Below are positions 17,777 to 26,747 of a DNA stretch of 64,000 nucleotides, piece after piece; within the stretch, counting starts at the first letter, position 1, and each line of letters begins with the position of its first letter. Both the position numbers and the translations under genes were made by a program. Under the pieces are notes generated by a model. The model searched no databases. It saw only the letters and a program-made list of their open reading frames with translations, and was not told the origin of the DNA. Origin of the DNA: Bin34 sp965219935 (GTDB lineage Bacteria > Chloroflexota > Anaerolineae > Caldilineales > Caldilineaceae); assembly GCA_965219935.1 (NCBI GenBank), contig CBDCOU010000003.1:2914001-2978000 (forward strand), written 5' to 3'.

Positions 17777-18472
17777 CGGGTTCCACCGACGACACGATCC
17801 CTCCTATGTGGCCCTGCGGAACTCTGTGCGTTCCGGGGCCATCGGACGGATCGAACAGGTGATGGTCCACATGCGCGATCCCGCGCCGCCTACGCTCGAG
17901 TATGTGCGAGTCTCCGGGGGTGTATTCCGGGATTCGGTAATCCACTATTTCGACCTGTTGCGCTGGCTGATAGGTGAGGATCCGGTTTCCGTCAGCGCCT
18001 TCGGTGCCTGCCTGATCGACCCGGGCATCGGCCTGGAAGGCGACTACGACACCACGCTTGCCAATTTGCGGCTCCCCAGCGACGCGTTGTGCCACATCGC
18101 CAGCAGCCGCCGTTCGGTGGAAGGTGCGGATGCCCGCATCGAGGTCTTTGGTTCCGAAGGTGTGTTGCGAGTGGCCAACGCGCCAATCAACCTGCTGGAG
18201 CCGCCGGCAGCCGGAATTCGCTACACCGGATTTCCCACGCGCTTCGAGGAGGCGTTTCGCAACGAACTGAACCGCTTCGTTGAGGCCGTGTCCACGGGCT
18301 CACCACCCGAACCCGGACCGGAGGATGGACGACGCTCACTGCTCATTGCAGATGCAGCCACCGCCTCGGCGTTGAACGGTAACGCGGTGGACATTCGATA
18401 TTGACCGCAAGCGGACTGTCCTCGGCGCAAGACTGCAGGATGCCGCGTGGATACTGCCGTGATGGCGTGTGG

Positions 18473-19600
18473 CTACCGCCAGGCATACTTGGCCACTGCC
18501 GCCTCGTCCACGGTAACTCCCAGGCCCGGCGTGTCCCGGAGATGGACATAACCGTCGACCTGAACCCAAGGATCGGTCACCAGTTCATGCTGCATCGGTG
18601 AGGGATGCGGCTTCAGATCCATGCCCACATGGTTGGGCGAGTTGGCCAGCATGTGAAGACTGGCTGCGGTGTTGAGGGCGCTGCTCCAGGTATGGGCGCT
18701 GGCGTCCAGATTGGCAGCCTCAATCATTTTCAGGACCTGTCGGCAACCGGTGATGCCCAGACACCGTCCGGGATCCAGCTGGACAACATCCACCCCTCCG
18801 GATTCGATCAACCGCTTGTAGCTCTCCGGGTTCCACTCGTCCTCGCCGGTTCCGATCGGGGTGGTGACCGCACCCCTCAGCTTGGCGTGCGCTGCCAAAT
18901 CATACGAAGGCAACGGCTGTTCAATCCAGCGCAGACGATAGGGCTCCAGATCATTGAAGCGCTGGATGGCCGTGGGCAGATCCCAAAAGCGACGGTGGCC
19001 CGCCACATCCAGAATGACATCGACGTCATAGCCGACCACAGCCCGAATGCGGTCCACCAGCAACAGATCCCTCTCCCGATCCGTGCCGAACTGGGAGTCG
19101 GGTGTCATGCCCCAACCAGCCTTGAGGATCTGGAATCCGCTCTGTTGATGCATGGCGAATTCATTGACGGTCCAGTCCAAATCATCCATGTCAAGGATGA
19201 ACGAGGCCATGGCCGGCACCTTGTCTGTCACGTGGCCCCCCAACAGGGATGCCACGGGCTGTCCCAGGATGCGCCCCTTCAGATCCCACAACGCCATGTC
19301 GAGGGCGCTGATGGCGAACGCGGCAATGCCTTCGCTGCCGTACCAAAAGCATCGGTCCAGCATGGCATGCCACAGACCCTCGATGTTCATTGGATCCTGT
19401 CCGATCAGAAGCTCCGACAGGCCACCATCGATGAGCGCTTTGGTGGCACGGGTGGCTTCCGGAAACTGCGAGATGCACTCTCCCCACCCCGCTTGACCAC
19501 TGGAATCCTCAATGCGCACCAGTGTCAGGTAGCGTTCGACATTGCGGTAGTGGGGCTCCGGATAGGCGACAAGCAGGGATGCGATGGATTTGATGGACAT
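18473..19600 (-). CDS. Mandelate racemase/muconate lactonizing enzyme family (enolase superfamily)
   Basis: 375 residues from ATG 19598-19600; the 40 residues upstream in frame lack similarity. An N-terminal capping domain is followed by a TIM barrel. The catalytic Lys lies in QILKAGWGM. The metal ligands are D in VDVILDVAGH, E in LRWIEQPLP and the Glu/Asp of IGTGEDEWNP. A late His is in SAHTWSS. These fit sugar-acid dehydratases of the superfamily. It is convergent with the iolG-like gene, with 68 bp between, and may belong to the same sugar-acid pathway. The substrate is not decidable. Confidence 0.85.
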   Translation of the reverse strand: MSIKSIASLLVAYPEPHYRNVERYLTLVRIEDSSGQAGWGECISQFPEATRATKALIDGGLSELLIGQDPMNIEGLWHAMLDRCFWYGSEGIAAFAISALDMALWDLKGRILGQPVASLLGGHVTDKVPAMASFILDMDDLDWTVNEFAMHQQSGFQILKAGWGMTPDSQFGTDRERDLLLVDRIRAVVGYDVDVILDVAGHRRFWDLPTAIQRFNDLEPYRLRWIEQPLPSYDLAAHAKLRGAVTTPIGTGEDEWNPESYKRLIESGGVDVVQLDPGRCLGITGCRQVLKMIEAANLDASAHTWSSALNTAASLHMLANSPNHVGMDLKPHPSPMQHELVTDPWVQVDGYVHLRDTPGLGVTVDEAAVAKYAWR

Positions 19601-20326
19601 GGAGGCATAGCCGGTTGAACGTGGTCCAGGGGTCGGAATGTGTCGCAGGGACGCAAACCAGCCGTTGATTGTCACCCAGTGACTTTCCGAACCGAAACAG
19701 CCGACTGTCACAGGCATCAAAGTGGGGACGTGAGTTGACTTGACCAGGTGCCCTCTGGTTCAACCAGTGACGTAGCCGCGGGGTGCCACCGTTACCTGCG
19801 TCCGAGACGCACATTCAGTGATGGTCCAGCATCGGTGGCAATACTGGAAACAGACTCCTGGCCGGTGTGAGGCCTCGCGCCATTGGTCGTGGCGCAAGCC
19901 GACCACCGGACAGGCCATGTCGCCCATTCCTGCCCCGACAGGGGCCAAGCCCGTTTATCGCCATGGTATCCGCCCACCTGCGTAGTAACCCGAATACGAC
20001 GCTCAAGCACGACTGGTTGCTGCGTGGAACTTGACATCCCTGCCATAAATCGATCGGACAATTGAGTCTGACGAGCCCACTGCCCGGGTTTCGGGGTCAC
20101 TGACGCAACTTGCCTCACAACATGGTGGGGCCGCAGCAATCGTGGGGTTCATTGAAAGTTTCATGATAGAGTTCCCATGCGTCCAAGTAGAGTCGTTAAG
20201 CGTCTCTTCTCCAGACTTGAATCCAGAACCTAGTCACCTTTATGGAGATCCATTGTCTCGACAATTCGGCAATCCCTGCCGAGCAAAACTCAAGAGACTT
20301 CTTTAATTTTGACGTGGGGTTTATCC
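19601..20326. other. Gene-free, AT-richer interval
   Basis: About 0.7 kb with no frame of coding character on either strand. Base composition becomes clearly more AT-rich from about 20150. No terminator, tRNA or inverted repeat stands out. Confidence 0.5.
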
Positions 20327-20819
20327 TTAGTCAAGTCGTGAAGGTCTTTCCGCTCTGCGCTTAAAAAGCACGTATGCAGTAAAAGCCTTGCGATGTGAAC
20401 GCTCAATCGAATTGAAACCCGAGATCACGTTGTCGACCTCATCCACCCACTGAAGGACCATGGATCGGGAGAACTTGGCCAAGGGATCATAGTCGGCCAG
20501 ATGACGCAACTGCTGGAAGGCCACAAATGCATCCGCGAAGTCCTGGATCGCAGATGGAAACCCGCGTATTCAAGCACCGCTTACAGGTCTCTTCATGGTC
20601 CAGAGCCCGATAAGCCTGTTGTCAGGCAAGCTGGCTGCGAAACCCCTTGGTCCCACCCACCAACAAATCGGCACCCGAACGGGCCAGTGTGTGAAACAGG
20701 GCGTAGTATGCAGTACTCACGGCCCGGCGCAACTCAGCTTCGCGAGGACGTCCCTTGCCGCTGCCAACCACACCCGTAGCCAGTTTCTGGGCAATCAGAA
20801 TAAGATCCGGGGCCCACAT
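20327..20819 (-). pseudogene. HEPN-like protein, broken by a stop and a frameshift
   Basis: The 5' part from 20819 has a helical motif RRAVSTAYYALFHTLARSGADLL that is typical of HEPN-like proteins. An in-frame TGA (20622-20624) follows FRSQLA, at a site where TGG would restore AWQQAYRALDH. A frame change near 20570 then leads into GFPSAIQDFADAFVAFQQLR and the remaining 65-residue frame ending at 20327. Two lesions make it a pseudogene. The 5' end overlaps the upstream gene by 25 bp, so it was once translationally coupled to it. Many HEPN proteins are RNases of toxin-antitoxin pairs, but this subclass is uncharacterised. Confidence 0.6.
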
Positions 20820-21121
20820 GCAATTTTCTTCTCGAGGCTAGGCCATTCGGACTTGCAGACAAACGATTGGATGGGAAAGCCGGGATATCCCAGCTTCTCC
20901 GCATGGGGCCACAGAAAACGAGGCAGAGTCGCCGTCCATGAAGGATCAAGCTTCTCCCGATCCCCGTCAAATACGATGTACGCATGCAAATAGAGATCAC
21001 CATCCAAGTCCAAATCAGCCTCAACGCGAATCGGCTCGAACACGAACTCACCGTGAAACTTCGCGTCCAGTCTTTTGCGGATGATGGCAGCAAATTCCTT
21101 CTCGACCTCCTCAATCGCCAT
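20795..21121 (-). CDS. Hypothetical protein upstream of HEPN-like pseudogene
   Basis: A 108-residue acidic protein, MAIEEVEKEFAAIIRKRLDA at the start and DLDLDGDLYLHAYIVFDGDR in the middle, with no recognised domain. It overlaps the next gene by 25 bp, the arrangement of a coupled two-gene unit. Its partner is broken, so this may be an orphan antitoxin-like or accessory protein. This role is inferred only from position. Confidence 0.65.
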   Translation of the reverse strand: MAIEEVEKEFAAIIRKRLDAKFHGEFVFEPIRVEADLDLDGDLYLHAYIVFDGDREKLDPSWTATLPRFLWPHAEKLGYPGFPIQSFVCKSEWPSLEKKIACGPRILF

Positions 21122-21337
21122 GTTTCCCCCTCGCGTTGGCTGGACACTGCATCATAACACTGCGAAATCAAGAGTCTGTAGCCAAAACCGGGTTGCGGGC
21201 AGGGCAAATGCAAAGTCGCATGGAGAGAGCAAATCGTGGCAGTCCGGGACCGGTTTCGAGACCATGGTCCACTTGATTGGCACAGAATGGATCCGCTGGG
21301 AGATCGGACCACTGGTTGTGCAACAATGAGGACTGCC

Positions 21338-21508
21338 ATGACCGAGTTCACACGCGACCACGAGGCTTGGTGCCGGCTTGAAGCCGAACTCGTCCAGAAT
21401 TCAGAAGCTGCCGGGCCGGTCCCGGGGCCTGCCGCCATCGCGGAGCCTGCAAGACGATCATCCGGTTGTCCGGGTGCACTTGGACTGCATCTGATCCAAA
21501 CTTCCTGA
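21338..21508 (+). CDS. Possible small protein, 56 residues
   Basis: ATG 21338 is preceded by GAGGA five bases upstream. The product begins MTEFTRDHEAWCRLEAELVQ, which looks coding, but the C-terminal half is low-complexity and ends abruptly. It may be a degraded gene start rather than a real protein. No family was recognised. It stands 33 bp before the SOD-like lipoprotein gene on the same strand. Confidence 0.3.
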   Translation: MTEFTRDHEAWCRLEAELVQNSEAAGPVPGPAAIAEPARRSSGCPGALGLHLIQTS

Positions 21509-21541
21509 CTCACCGACAACCATGAATGGGGAGGTCCCCCA

Positions 21542-22099
21542 ATGTATCGATTTCGCTTCACTCGATGGTTACGGTTCGTGGTCTTCGCCACCGGATTGAT
21601 GATCCTGCTGGCCGGATGTGCTCGTCAGTCCATATACGAGGCGCACAAGGACCATGACCACGAGCACGCGTGGGATTATGTGGGCGATGTCAATGCCACG
21701 CCGGCCGATGCCGTCGAAGGAGCCGACCTCATGGAAGCACCGTTCGGGCTCATGGAGACGGCCTCGGCGGACTACAGCTCCGCAACCGGCACGGCACACA
21801 TGGCGGTGCACGGCCACGGCACCACCGTTACCCTGAGGCTGTCCGATCTGCTCCCGAACACCGACTACATGTCGCATGTCCACGAGGAGCCCTGTGCAAC
21901 CGGCGGTGGAGCCCTCTACCGGTTTGATCCGAAGGAAGGGGAGCTGCCGCCCAACGAAATCCACATCGCCTTCACCTCCGGTGACGATGGCTCCGGCTTC
22001 ATGACCGCCGAAAATGACAGCCAGGTTGACGAGACCGCCCGCTCCGTGATCGTGCACACCACCGCCGATGTCAATCTCCTGTGCGCCGACATGCAATAA
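21542..22099 (+). CDS. SOD-like (Cu/Zn superoxide dismutase-type fold) lipoprotein
   Basis: 185 residues with a lipoprotein signal: charged N-terminus, hydrophobic core and lipobox LLAGC. A GGAGG ribosome site precedes the ATG. From about residue 80 it resembles SodC: GHGTTVTLRLSDLLPNTDY, then HVHEEPC with two copper-type His, and near the end ARSVIVH with a third. The bridging His expected in the GxHFNP segment is replaced (GALYRFDP). A copper-only or non-enzymatic role is therefore likely. A His/Asp-rich stretch (HKDHDHEHAWD) follows the lipid anchor. It is probably on the outer face of the membrane. Confidence 0.75.
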   Translation: MYRFRFTRWLRFVVFATGLMILLAGCARQSIYEAHKDHDHEHAWDYVGDVNATPADAVEGADLMEAPFGLMETASADYSSATGTAHMAVHGHGTTVTLRLSDLLPNTDYMSHVHEEPCATGGGALYRFDPKEGELPPNEIHIAFTSGDDGSGFMTAENDSQVDETARSVIVHTTADVNLLCADMQ

Positions 22100-22259
22100 G
22101 CCGTCCGGGCAGGTGCCGGCAACCCCAACCTACCGTGCGGCTGGCGGTCCGCGACTGCGCGGGAGGCCCGCATGCTCCTTTGATTGATCGCCCGGGCCCG
22201 CGTCGCCGCTCTTCCTCGCAGCAACCGGAACAGGGGTTCGATTTGGCAGAATAGCCGGC

Positions 22260-23666
22260 ATGCACGGACAGCCGCCCAACATCCTCTTCATCCTGATCGA
22301 CGACCTGGGAGCCGTGGACCTGGCTTCCTTTGGGAGCAGTTTCTACGCGACCCCCAATCTGGATCGGCTGGCGGAACGGGGCCTCGTTTTCACCGATGCC
22401 TACGCCAGTTGCCCGGTCTGCTCACCGACCCGCGGCAGTCTGTTGACGGGCCGCTATCCGGCCCGCATCGGCCTGACCGACTGGATCGACTTCGGAGGGC
22501 GCATCCAACCCGTGCGCGGCAAACTGGTGGATGTGCCCTACATCCGGGAGCTGCCGCGGTCCGAGATCACCTCCGCCTCACTGCTGAGGAGCCGCGGCTA
22601 CAGCACTTGGCATGTCGGCAAGTGGCATCTGGGTTTCGAGGAGACCTATCCGGAACAACACGGCTTCGATGTCAACATCGGCGGCGGCTACCTGGGCGCA
22701 CCGGGACGCGGCGGCTACTTCAGCCCCTTCGACATTCCCAATCTGCCACCCGGTCCGCCTGGCCGGTACCTGCCGGAAGTCCTGACGGACGAAGCGATCA
22801 ACCTGATCCGCAACCGGGGCGACGATCCCTTCTTCCTGAACATGTGCTTCTATCTGGTGCACACTCCCATCGAGGCCCCGGCCGACCGGGTGGCAAAGTG
22901 GGAAGCCCGGGCGCGCGAACTGGGCCTCGACCGGCAGACTGCGTTGGTGGAGGGGGAGTTCTTCCCCATGGAACACAAGCGGCACCTGCGCGTGACGCGC
23001 CGCATCCTGCAGTCCGATCCCGTTTACGCGGCGATGGTGGAGAGCATGGACGAGAACGTGGGCCGGCTGCTGGACACGCTGGAGGAGGAAGGCATCGCGG
23101 ACGACACCCTGGTGGTGTTCACCTCGGACAACGGAGGGCTGTCCACCTCGGAGAGCTCACCCACCTGCAACAGCCCCTACGCCGAAGGCAAGGGCTGGAT
23201 GTACGAAGGCGGCACACGCGTCCCGATGATTGCCGCCTGGCCGGGCCGCATTCCCGCCGGCAGCCGCACCGCGGAGCCCGTCTGCAGCATTGACCTGTTC
23301 CCCACCTGGCTGGCCCAGGCCGGGATTCCCGTGCCGGACCGCCTGCTCATCGACGGTGAGGACCTGTCGCCGGTCCTGTTTGAAGGGGACGCACTGGAGC
23401 GGGATGCCCTCTTCTGGCACTACCCCCACTACGGCAACCAGGGGGGCACGCCCGGCTCTTCGATCCGCAGCGGGGACTGGAAGCTGATTGAGTTCTACGA
23501 GGATGGCCGACTGGAACTGTACAACTTGGCGAGGGATGTCGGGGAAGACAACAACCTGGCAAATGCGGAGCCGGAACGCACCCGGGCGCTGCACCAACGC
23601 CTCAAGACTTGGCGCGAAAGCGTCGCGGCCCGGATCCCGACGCCCAACCCGGACTGGCAGGCATAG
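22260..23666 (+). CDS. Sulfatase, Cys-type (arylsulfatase A-like)
   Basis: 468 residues, no signal peptide. PPNILFILIDDLGAVDLASF contains the first metal Asp pair. The formylglycine site is C54 in CSPTRGSLLTGRYPAR. Further family blocks are WHVGKWHLGF, TSDNGG (second metal site) and KGWMYEGGTRVPM with the catalytic Lys region. It is convergent with the sulfatase maturase gene, their stops only 12 bp apart. This supports a functional pair, although they are not on one transcript. The substrate is unknown, probably a sulfated sugar. Confidence 0.95.
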   Translation: MHGQPPNILFILIDDLGAVDLASFGSSFYATPNLDRLAERGLVFTDAYASCPVCSPTRGSLLTGRYPARIGLTDWIDFGGRIQPVRGKLVDVPYIRELPRSEITSASLLRSRGYSTWHVGKWHLGFEETYPEQHGFDVNIGGGYLGAPGRGGYFSPFDIPNLPPGPPGRYLPEVLTDEAINLIRNRGDDPFFLNMCFYLVHTPIEAPADRVAKWEARARELGLDRQTALVEGEFFPMEHKRHLRVTRRILQSDPVYAAMVESMDENVGRLLDTLEEEGIADDTLVVFTSDNGGLSTSESSPTCNSPYAEGKGWMYEGGTRVPMIAAWPGRIPAGSRTAEPVCSIDLFPTWLAQAGIPVPDRLLIDGEDLSPVLFEGDALERDALFWHYPHYGNQGGTPGSSIRSGDWKLIEFYEDGRLELYNLARDVGEDNNLANAEPERTRALHQRLKTWRESVAARIPTPNPDWQA

Positions 23667-23678
23667 GCTGGCGGCCGG

Positions 23679-25037
23679 TTAGCCGCGACCGGACACGGAC
23701 CGCATCGCCTGCCGGCGACGACCGCAGCAGGCCTTGTACTTGCGTCCACTGCCACACGGACACGGCGCATTGCGGTTGACGCGGGCCTGCGGTTGGACCA
23801 GCCTGGCCTGATCGCGCTGCCGGTAGAGATTCATGATTTCGGCCGGCGCCCGACGGGAGGCCAGCAGGCGGGCCATCGCCTCCATCGGTTCCCGAACATG
23901 GTTGAAGAAGGCCCGATAGCCGGCACAGAGGTAGTTGAGGCCGGCCTCGCCGTCCGGGGTCTCGATGAAGCGGTTCTTGGGGCAGCCGCCGTTGCAGACG
24001 AAGCGCACCTCGCAGTCCAGGCAGTACTGCGGCAGGGTGTCGCGCTTGGCGTCGCCGAATTGGTTCTGGGTTTCCGAACCGGCCATCTCCAGGAGCGAGT
24101 GCTGCGCCATGTTGCCCAGCAGGTAGTCCGGCTCCACATAGTGGTCGCAGGAATAGAGATCGCCGTTGTGCTCCATGGCCAGCGCCGTACCGCAGCTTTC
24201 CTCGAAGATGCAGAGGCCGGGCCGGTTGCCGGTCCAGGCGGCCAGTGCCACATCGAAGATTTGGACGAACACCCGGCCCACATCGCGGCGCACCCACTCC
24301 TCAAAGATGGCAATCAGGAAGTCGCCGTACTGCCGGTCGGTGACGCTGCGGTCCGTGACCCGGTTGCCTTCCTGGTAGCCGGTCTCGTTGTCCCGCTCCA
24401 CAATCGGAATGAACTGCATGAAATTCGTCCCGACCTCGTCCCGCAGGTAGCGGTACACCTCCAGCGGATGATGATCGTTGCCGGCGTGCACGGTGCACAG
24501 GATGTTGAATTCGACACCGTACTCCCTGAACAGGCGGGCGGCCCGCATCACCCGGGCGTGGGTGGGTGCTCCGCCCTTGTCAACACGGTACTTGTCGTGC
24601 AGTTCCGGCGGCCCGTCCATGCTGAGGCCCACCAGGAAGTCGTTGGCTGCGAAGAACTCGCACCATTCGTCGTCCAGGAGCGTGCCGTTGGTCTGCAGGG
24701 CGTTCTGGATGCGCATACCCGGACGCTTGTACTTCTGCTGCAGGGCCACGGCCTCCCGGAACCAGTCAAGTCCCATCAGGGTCGGCTCGCCGCCCTGCCA
24801 GGCAAAGGTGACCTCCGGAACCTTCTGGGCCTCGATGTACTGCCGGGTGTACTCCTCCAGCAGGTCCAGCGGCATGCGGAAGTCCGAACCGGGATAGAGC
24901 TCCTCCTTGGACAGGAAGTAGCAGTAGGTGCAGTCCAGGTTGCAGATCGCACCGCTCGGCTTGAGCATGATGTGGAAGGAATTGGGAGTCCTTCCGGGCG
25001 TCAGCGCCGGCGTGCCGGCCAGTGGTATCTCAAGCAT
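23679..25037 (-). CDS. Anaerobic sulfatase maturase (radical SAM/SPASM) with SEC-C tail
   Basis: 452 residues from ATG 25035-25037; a TTG at 25058 would add seven. The radical-SAM cluster is CNLDCTYC (C32, C36, C39). The SPASM part has further cysteines, with CLDCEVRFVCNGGCPKNRF typical of anSME. These enzymes turn the active-site Cys or Ser of sulfatases into formylglycine. The last 25 residues form a SEC-C zinc motif (NAPCPCGSGRKYKACCG), which is not part of the standard enzyme. It lies 30 bp downstream of a Gfo/Idh gene on the same strand. It is probably the activator of the three sulfatases of this window. Confidence 0.92.
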   Translation of the reverse strand: MLEIPLAGTPALTPGRTPNSFHIMLKPSGAICNLDCTYCYFLSKEELYPGSDFRMPLDLLEEYTRQYIEAQKVPEVTFAWQGGEPTLMGLDWFREAVALQQKYKRPGMRIQNALQTNGTLLDDEWCEFFAANDFLVGLSMDGPPELHDKYRVDKGGAPTHARVMRAARLFREYGVEFNILCTVHAGNDHHPLEVYRYLRDEVGTNFMQFIPIVERDNETGYQEGNRVTDRSVTDRQYGDFLIAIFEEWVRRDVGRVFVQIFDVALAAWTGNRPGLCIFEESCGTALAMEHNGDLYSCDHYVEPDYLLGNMAQHSLLEMAGSETQNQFGDAKRDTLPQYCLDCEVRFVCNGGCPKNRFIETPDGEAGLNYLCAGYRAFFNHVREPMEAMARLLASRRAPAEIMNLYRQRDQARLVQPQARVNRNAPCPCGSGRKYKACCGRRRQAMRSVSGRG

Positions 25038-25067
25038 GTCTGGTGCCCCTGCTTCCAATGCGTCGCC

Positions 25068-26102
25068 CTACCAGGAGATGTCCACCCGGCGACCAGTCTC
25101 GGCGCTTTCCACGGCCCCGAGCATCATGGCCAGGCTGCGAATGTTGTCCGTGCAAACCGTCTGCGGTTTGGTGCCGGCCGCGAGACAGGTGAGGAACTCG
25201 TTGATGACCCCGCCGTGCACCGTGTATTGCAGTTCCGGCGACGGCGGCACCGCCATCGGCTCCACCGCGCGGAAAAAGCCCTCCGTGCCGGTCACGAGTT
25301 CGCCATGGATTTCCTCCTCGCCGTCCCAGAGCACGCTGCCGCCGGTGCCGATGGACCGCCAGTCGCAGTTCCAGGAGTTGTTCATGCCTTCGGCACACCA
25401 ACTGCCGTTGTAGCTGAACACCACGTCGTCCGTCATTTCGAAGATGCAGAAGGCCGCGGCACCGTGTTGGTACCAGGATCCGGCCGGATTCCATTCGTGG
25501 CAGTAGACGGAGACGGGATCCTTGCCGGTGATGAAGCGCGCCTGGTCGAAGGAGTGAATGGCCATGTCGATGAGCAGGACATGGTCCATTTCGGCCCGGA
25601 AGCCCCCGAAGCGGGGGCCCAGGAAGAAGTTGGCCGCGACCGTGGAAAGCTTGCCCAGGGCCGGTGCCTGCACCATATCGCGGTACTGGATGATCGAATT
25701 CATGTAGCGCCGGTTCTGGATGACCGCGTAGGTGCGGTCGTGTTCGGCGGCGGCCGCCACCATGCGCTGCGCCTCCGCCATCGTCGGCGCCAGCGGCTTT
25801 TCGCCCAGGACGTGGCAACCCAGTTCCAGAGCGGTCAGGGTCACGGTCGGATGGGCCGCGGGCACGGTGCAGTCGAAGACGACCTGGGCGCCGGTATCCT
25901 TGATCATGCGAACCTGATCGGTGCCCACGGGCACGTCGCCAAGGGCGAACTCCTGCCGCCGGGCCTCGGCCAGTTCGGGCACGAGATCGACCATGCCCAC
26001 GATTTCGACATCGGTGCGGCCCTGCATGGCCCTCAGCCACGCGCGGCTGATGCCGCCGCAGCCCACAAGCACGGCGCGCCATCGGGCCTGGTTCTGTGCC
26101 AC
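25068..26102 (-). CDS. Gfo/Idh/MocA-family oxidoreductase
   Basis: 344 residues from GTG 26100-26102. A full GGAGG lies nine bases before this GTG, and the product then starts MAQNQARWRAVLVGCGGISR, as expected. The longer ATG at 26195 adds 31 residues without similarity. The NAD-binding turn is VGCGGIS. The EKP motif is in LGEKPLAPT. The C-terminal part has IDMAIHSFDQARFITG, the usual catalytic region. It oxidises or reduces an unknown sugar substrate. It is upstream of, and probably co-transcribed with, the sulfatase maturase gene. Confidence 0.9.
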   Translation of the reverse strand: MAQNQARWRAVLVGCGGISRAWLRAMQGRTDVEIVGMVDLVPELAEARRQEFALGDVPVGTDQVRMIKDTGAQVVFDCTVPAAHPTVTLTALELGCHVLGEKPLAPTMAEAQRMVAAAAEHDRTYAVIQNRRYMNSIIQYRDMVQAPALGKLSTVAANFFLGPRFGGFRAEMDHVLLIDMAIHSFDQARFITGKDPVSVYCHEWNPAGSWYQHGAAAFCIFEMTDDVVFSYNGSWCAEGMNNSWNCDWRSIGTGGSVLWDGEEEIHGELVTGTEGFFRAVEPMAVPPSPELQYTVHGGVINEFLTCLAAGTKPQTVCTDNIRSLAMMLGAVESAETGRRVDISW

Positions 26103-26367
26103 TGCTATCAACCTCCCTGGGGACAGGCGAATGAAGAAGTCGGGGTTCGCGGGCCGACCCTGCCACGGCCGGATTTGAGCCAAGGGGATCCCCATAAGGA
26201 CAGGGGACGCGACTGCCGCTCCACAGTCTAGTCTACCTGTCCGGTACGGAGGGCCTTGGGACGGCGGTTTTTTGTGTATACTGCGAACGATCCTGCAGCC
26301 AGGGTGTCATCCCGGCACCTGGCCCATTGACGGAAGTCTTCAAACCGGGGGCAATTGGAGTGATCAG

Positions 26368-26640
26368 ATGACCCACGTAATCTTTGATGAGTGCATTCGC
26401 GACGGTGCCTGCGTCGAGGTCTGCCCGGTGGAGTGCATCATCCCCGGGGAGCCCGAAGACGAATGGCCCTGGTTCTACATCGACCCCGAGACCTGCATTG
26501 ACTGCGGTGCCTGCGTGCCCGAGTGCCCGGTGGACGCCATCCTGCCCGAGGAGGACCTGCCCGAGGACCAGCAGTACTGCACCGAGCTGAACGAGATGTA
26601 CTTCACCGAAGGGCCCGGCTACGCCGCGCTCGACATGTGA
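26368..26640 (+). CDS. Dicluster ferredoxin with Asp in first cluster motif
   Basis: 90 residues from ATG 26368. The second motif is a classical CxxCxxCxxxCP (C43, C46, C49, C53). The first motif is C9-x2-D12-x2-C15-x3-C19-P, so the second Cys is Asp; C23 follows. Such an Asp is known as a ligand in archaeal ferredoxins and can favour a [3Fe-4S] or exchangeable [4Fe-4S] cluster. The protein is very acidic, with the Trp-rich insert EDEWPWFYIDPE between motifs. It is a low-potential electron carrier and might serve the radical-SAM maturase nearby, which is a guess from position. A strong terminator follows. Confidence 0.93.
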   Translation: MTHVIFDECIRDGACVEVCPVECIIPGEPEDEWPWFYIDPETCIDCGACVPECPVDAILPEEDLPEDQQYCTELNEMYFTEGPGYAALDM

Positions 26641-26689
26641 CCGATTCCCTGCGCGGCGCCGTGCCGGCGGCACGGTGGCCGCGTCGCTG

Positions 26690-26729
26690 AGCCCGTCGGC
26701 ACGGATGGCGTGCAGGCGGGCTTTTTTTT
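26690..26729 (+). terminator. Rho-independent terminator after ferredoxin gene
   Basis: The stem AGCCCG/CGGGCT (26690-26695 with 26717-26722), with additional inner pairing, is followed by a run of eight Ts. It lies between the ferredoxin and deacetylase genes. Confidence 0.8.
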
Positions 26730-26747
26730 GACCCGAGGAAGCAGGCT

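Larger units (their letters stand above)
15958..18404 (+). pseudogene. iolG: iolG-like Gfo/Idh dehydrogenase split by a TnpB element
   Basis: The 5' part (15958-16307) and 3' part (17769-18404) are interrupted by a 1,461-bp insertion. Removing the insertion and one copy of the 8-bp duplication GTCATGAT restores an unbroken 325-residue frame that reads IPVMIGFHRRHDPSY across the joint. The N-terminus MNFALIGLGRVGRIHAANIA is the NAD-binding turn, CEKPMGID holds the EKP motif and FRDSVIHYFDLLRWL the catalytic region typical of inositol 2-dehydrogenase. Both halves otherwise lack stops, so the insertion is recent. As it stands, the product is cut after about 120 residues and is surely inactive. 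Confidence 0.88.

Noticed and set aside
22184..22259. A T-loop-like GGTTCGATTT that could hint at a tRNA
   Set aside because: No matching acceptor, D or anticodon stems can be drawn around it.
23793..26231. An 812-residue open frame on the plus strand
   Set aside because: It is antisense to the maturase and Gfo/Idh genes in the complementary codon phase; GC-rich genes produce such frames. Its protein has no domain and is rich in His, Val and Gly.
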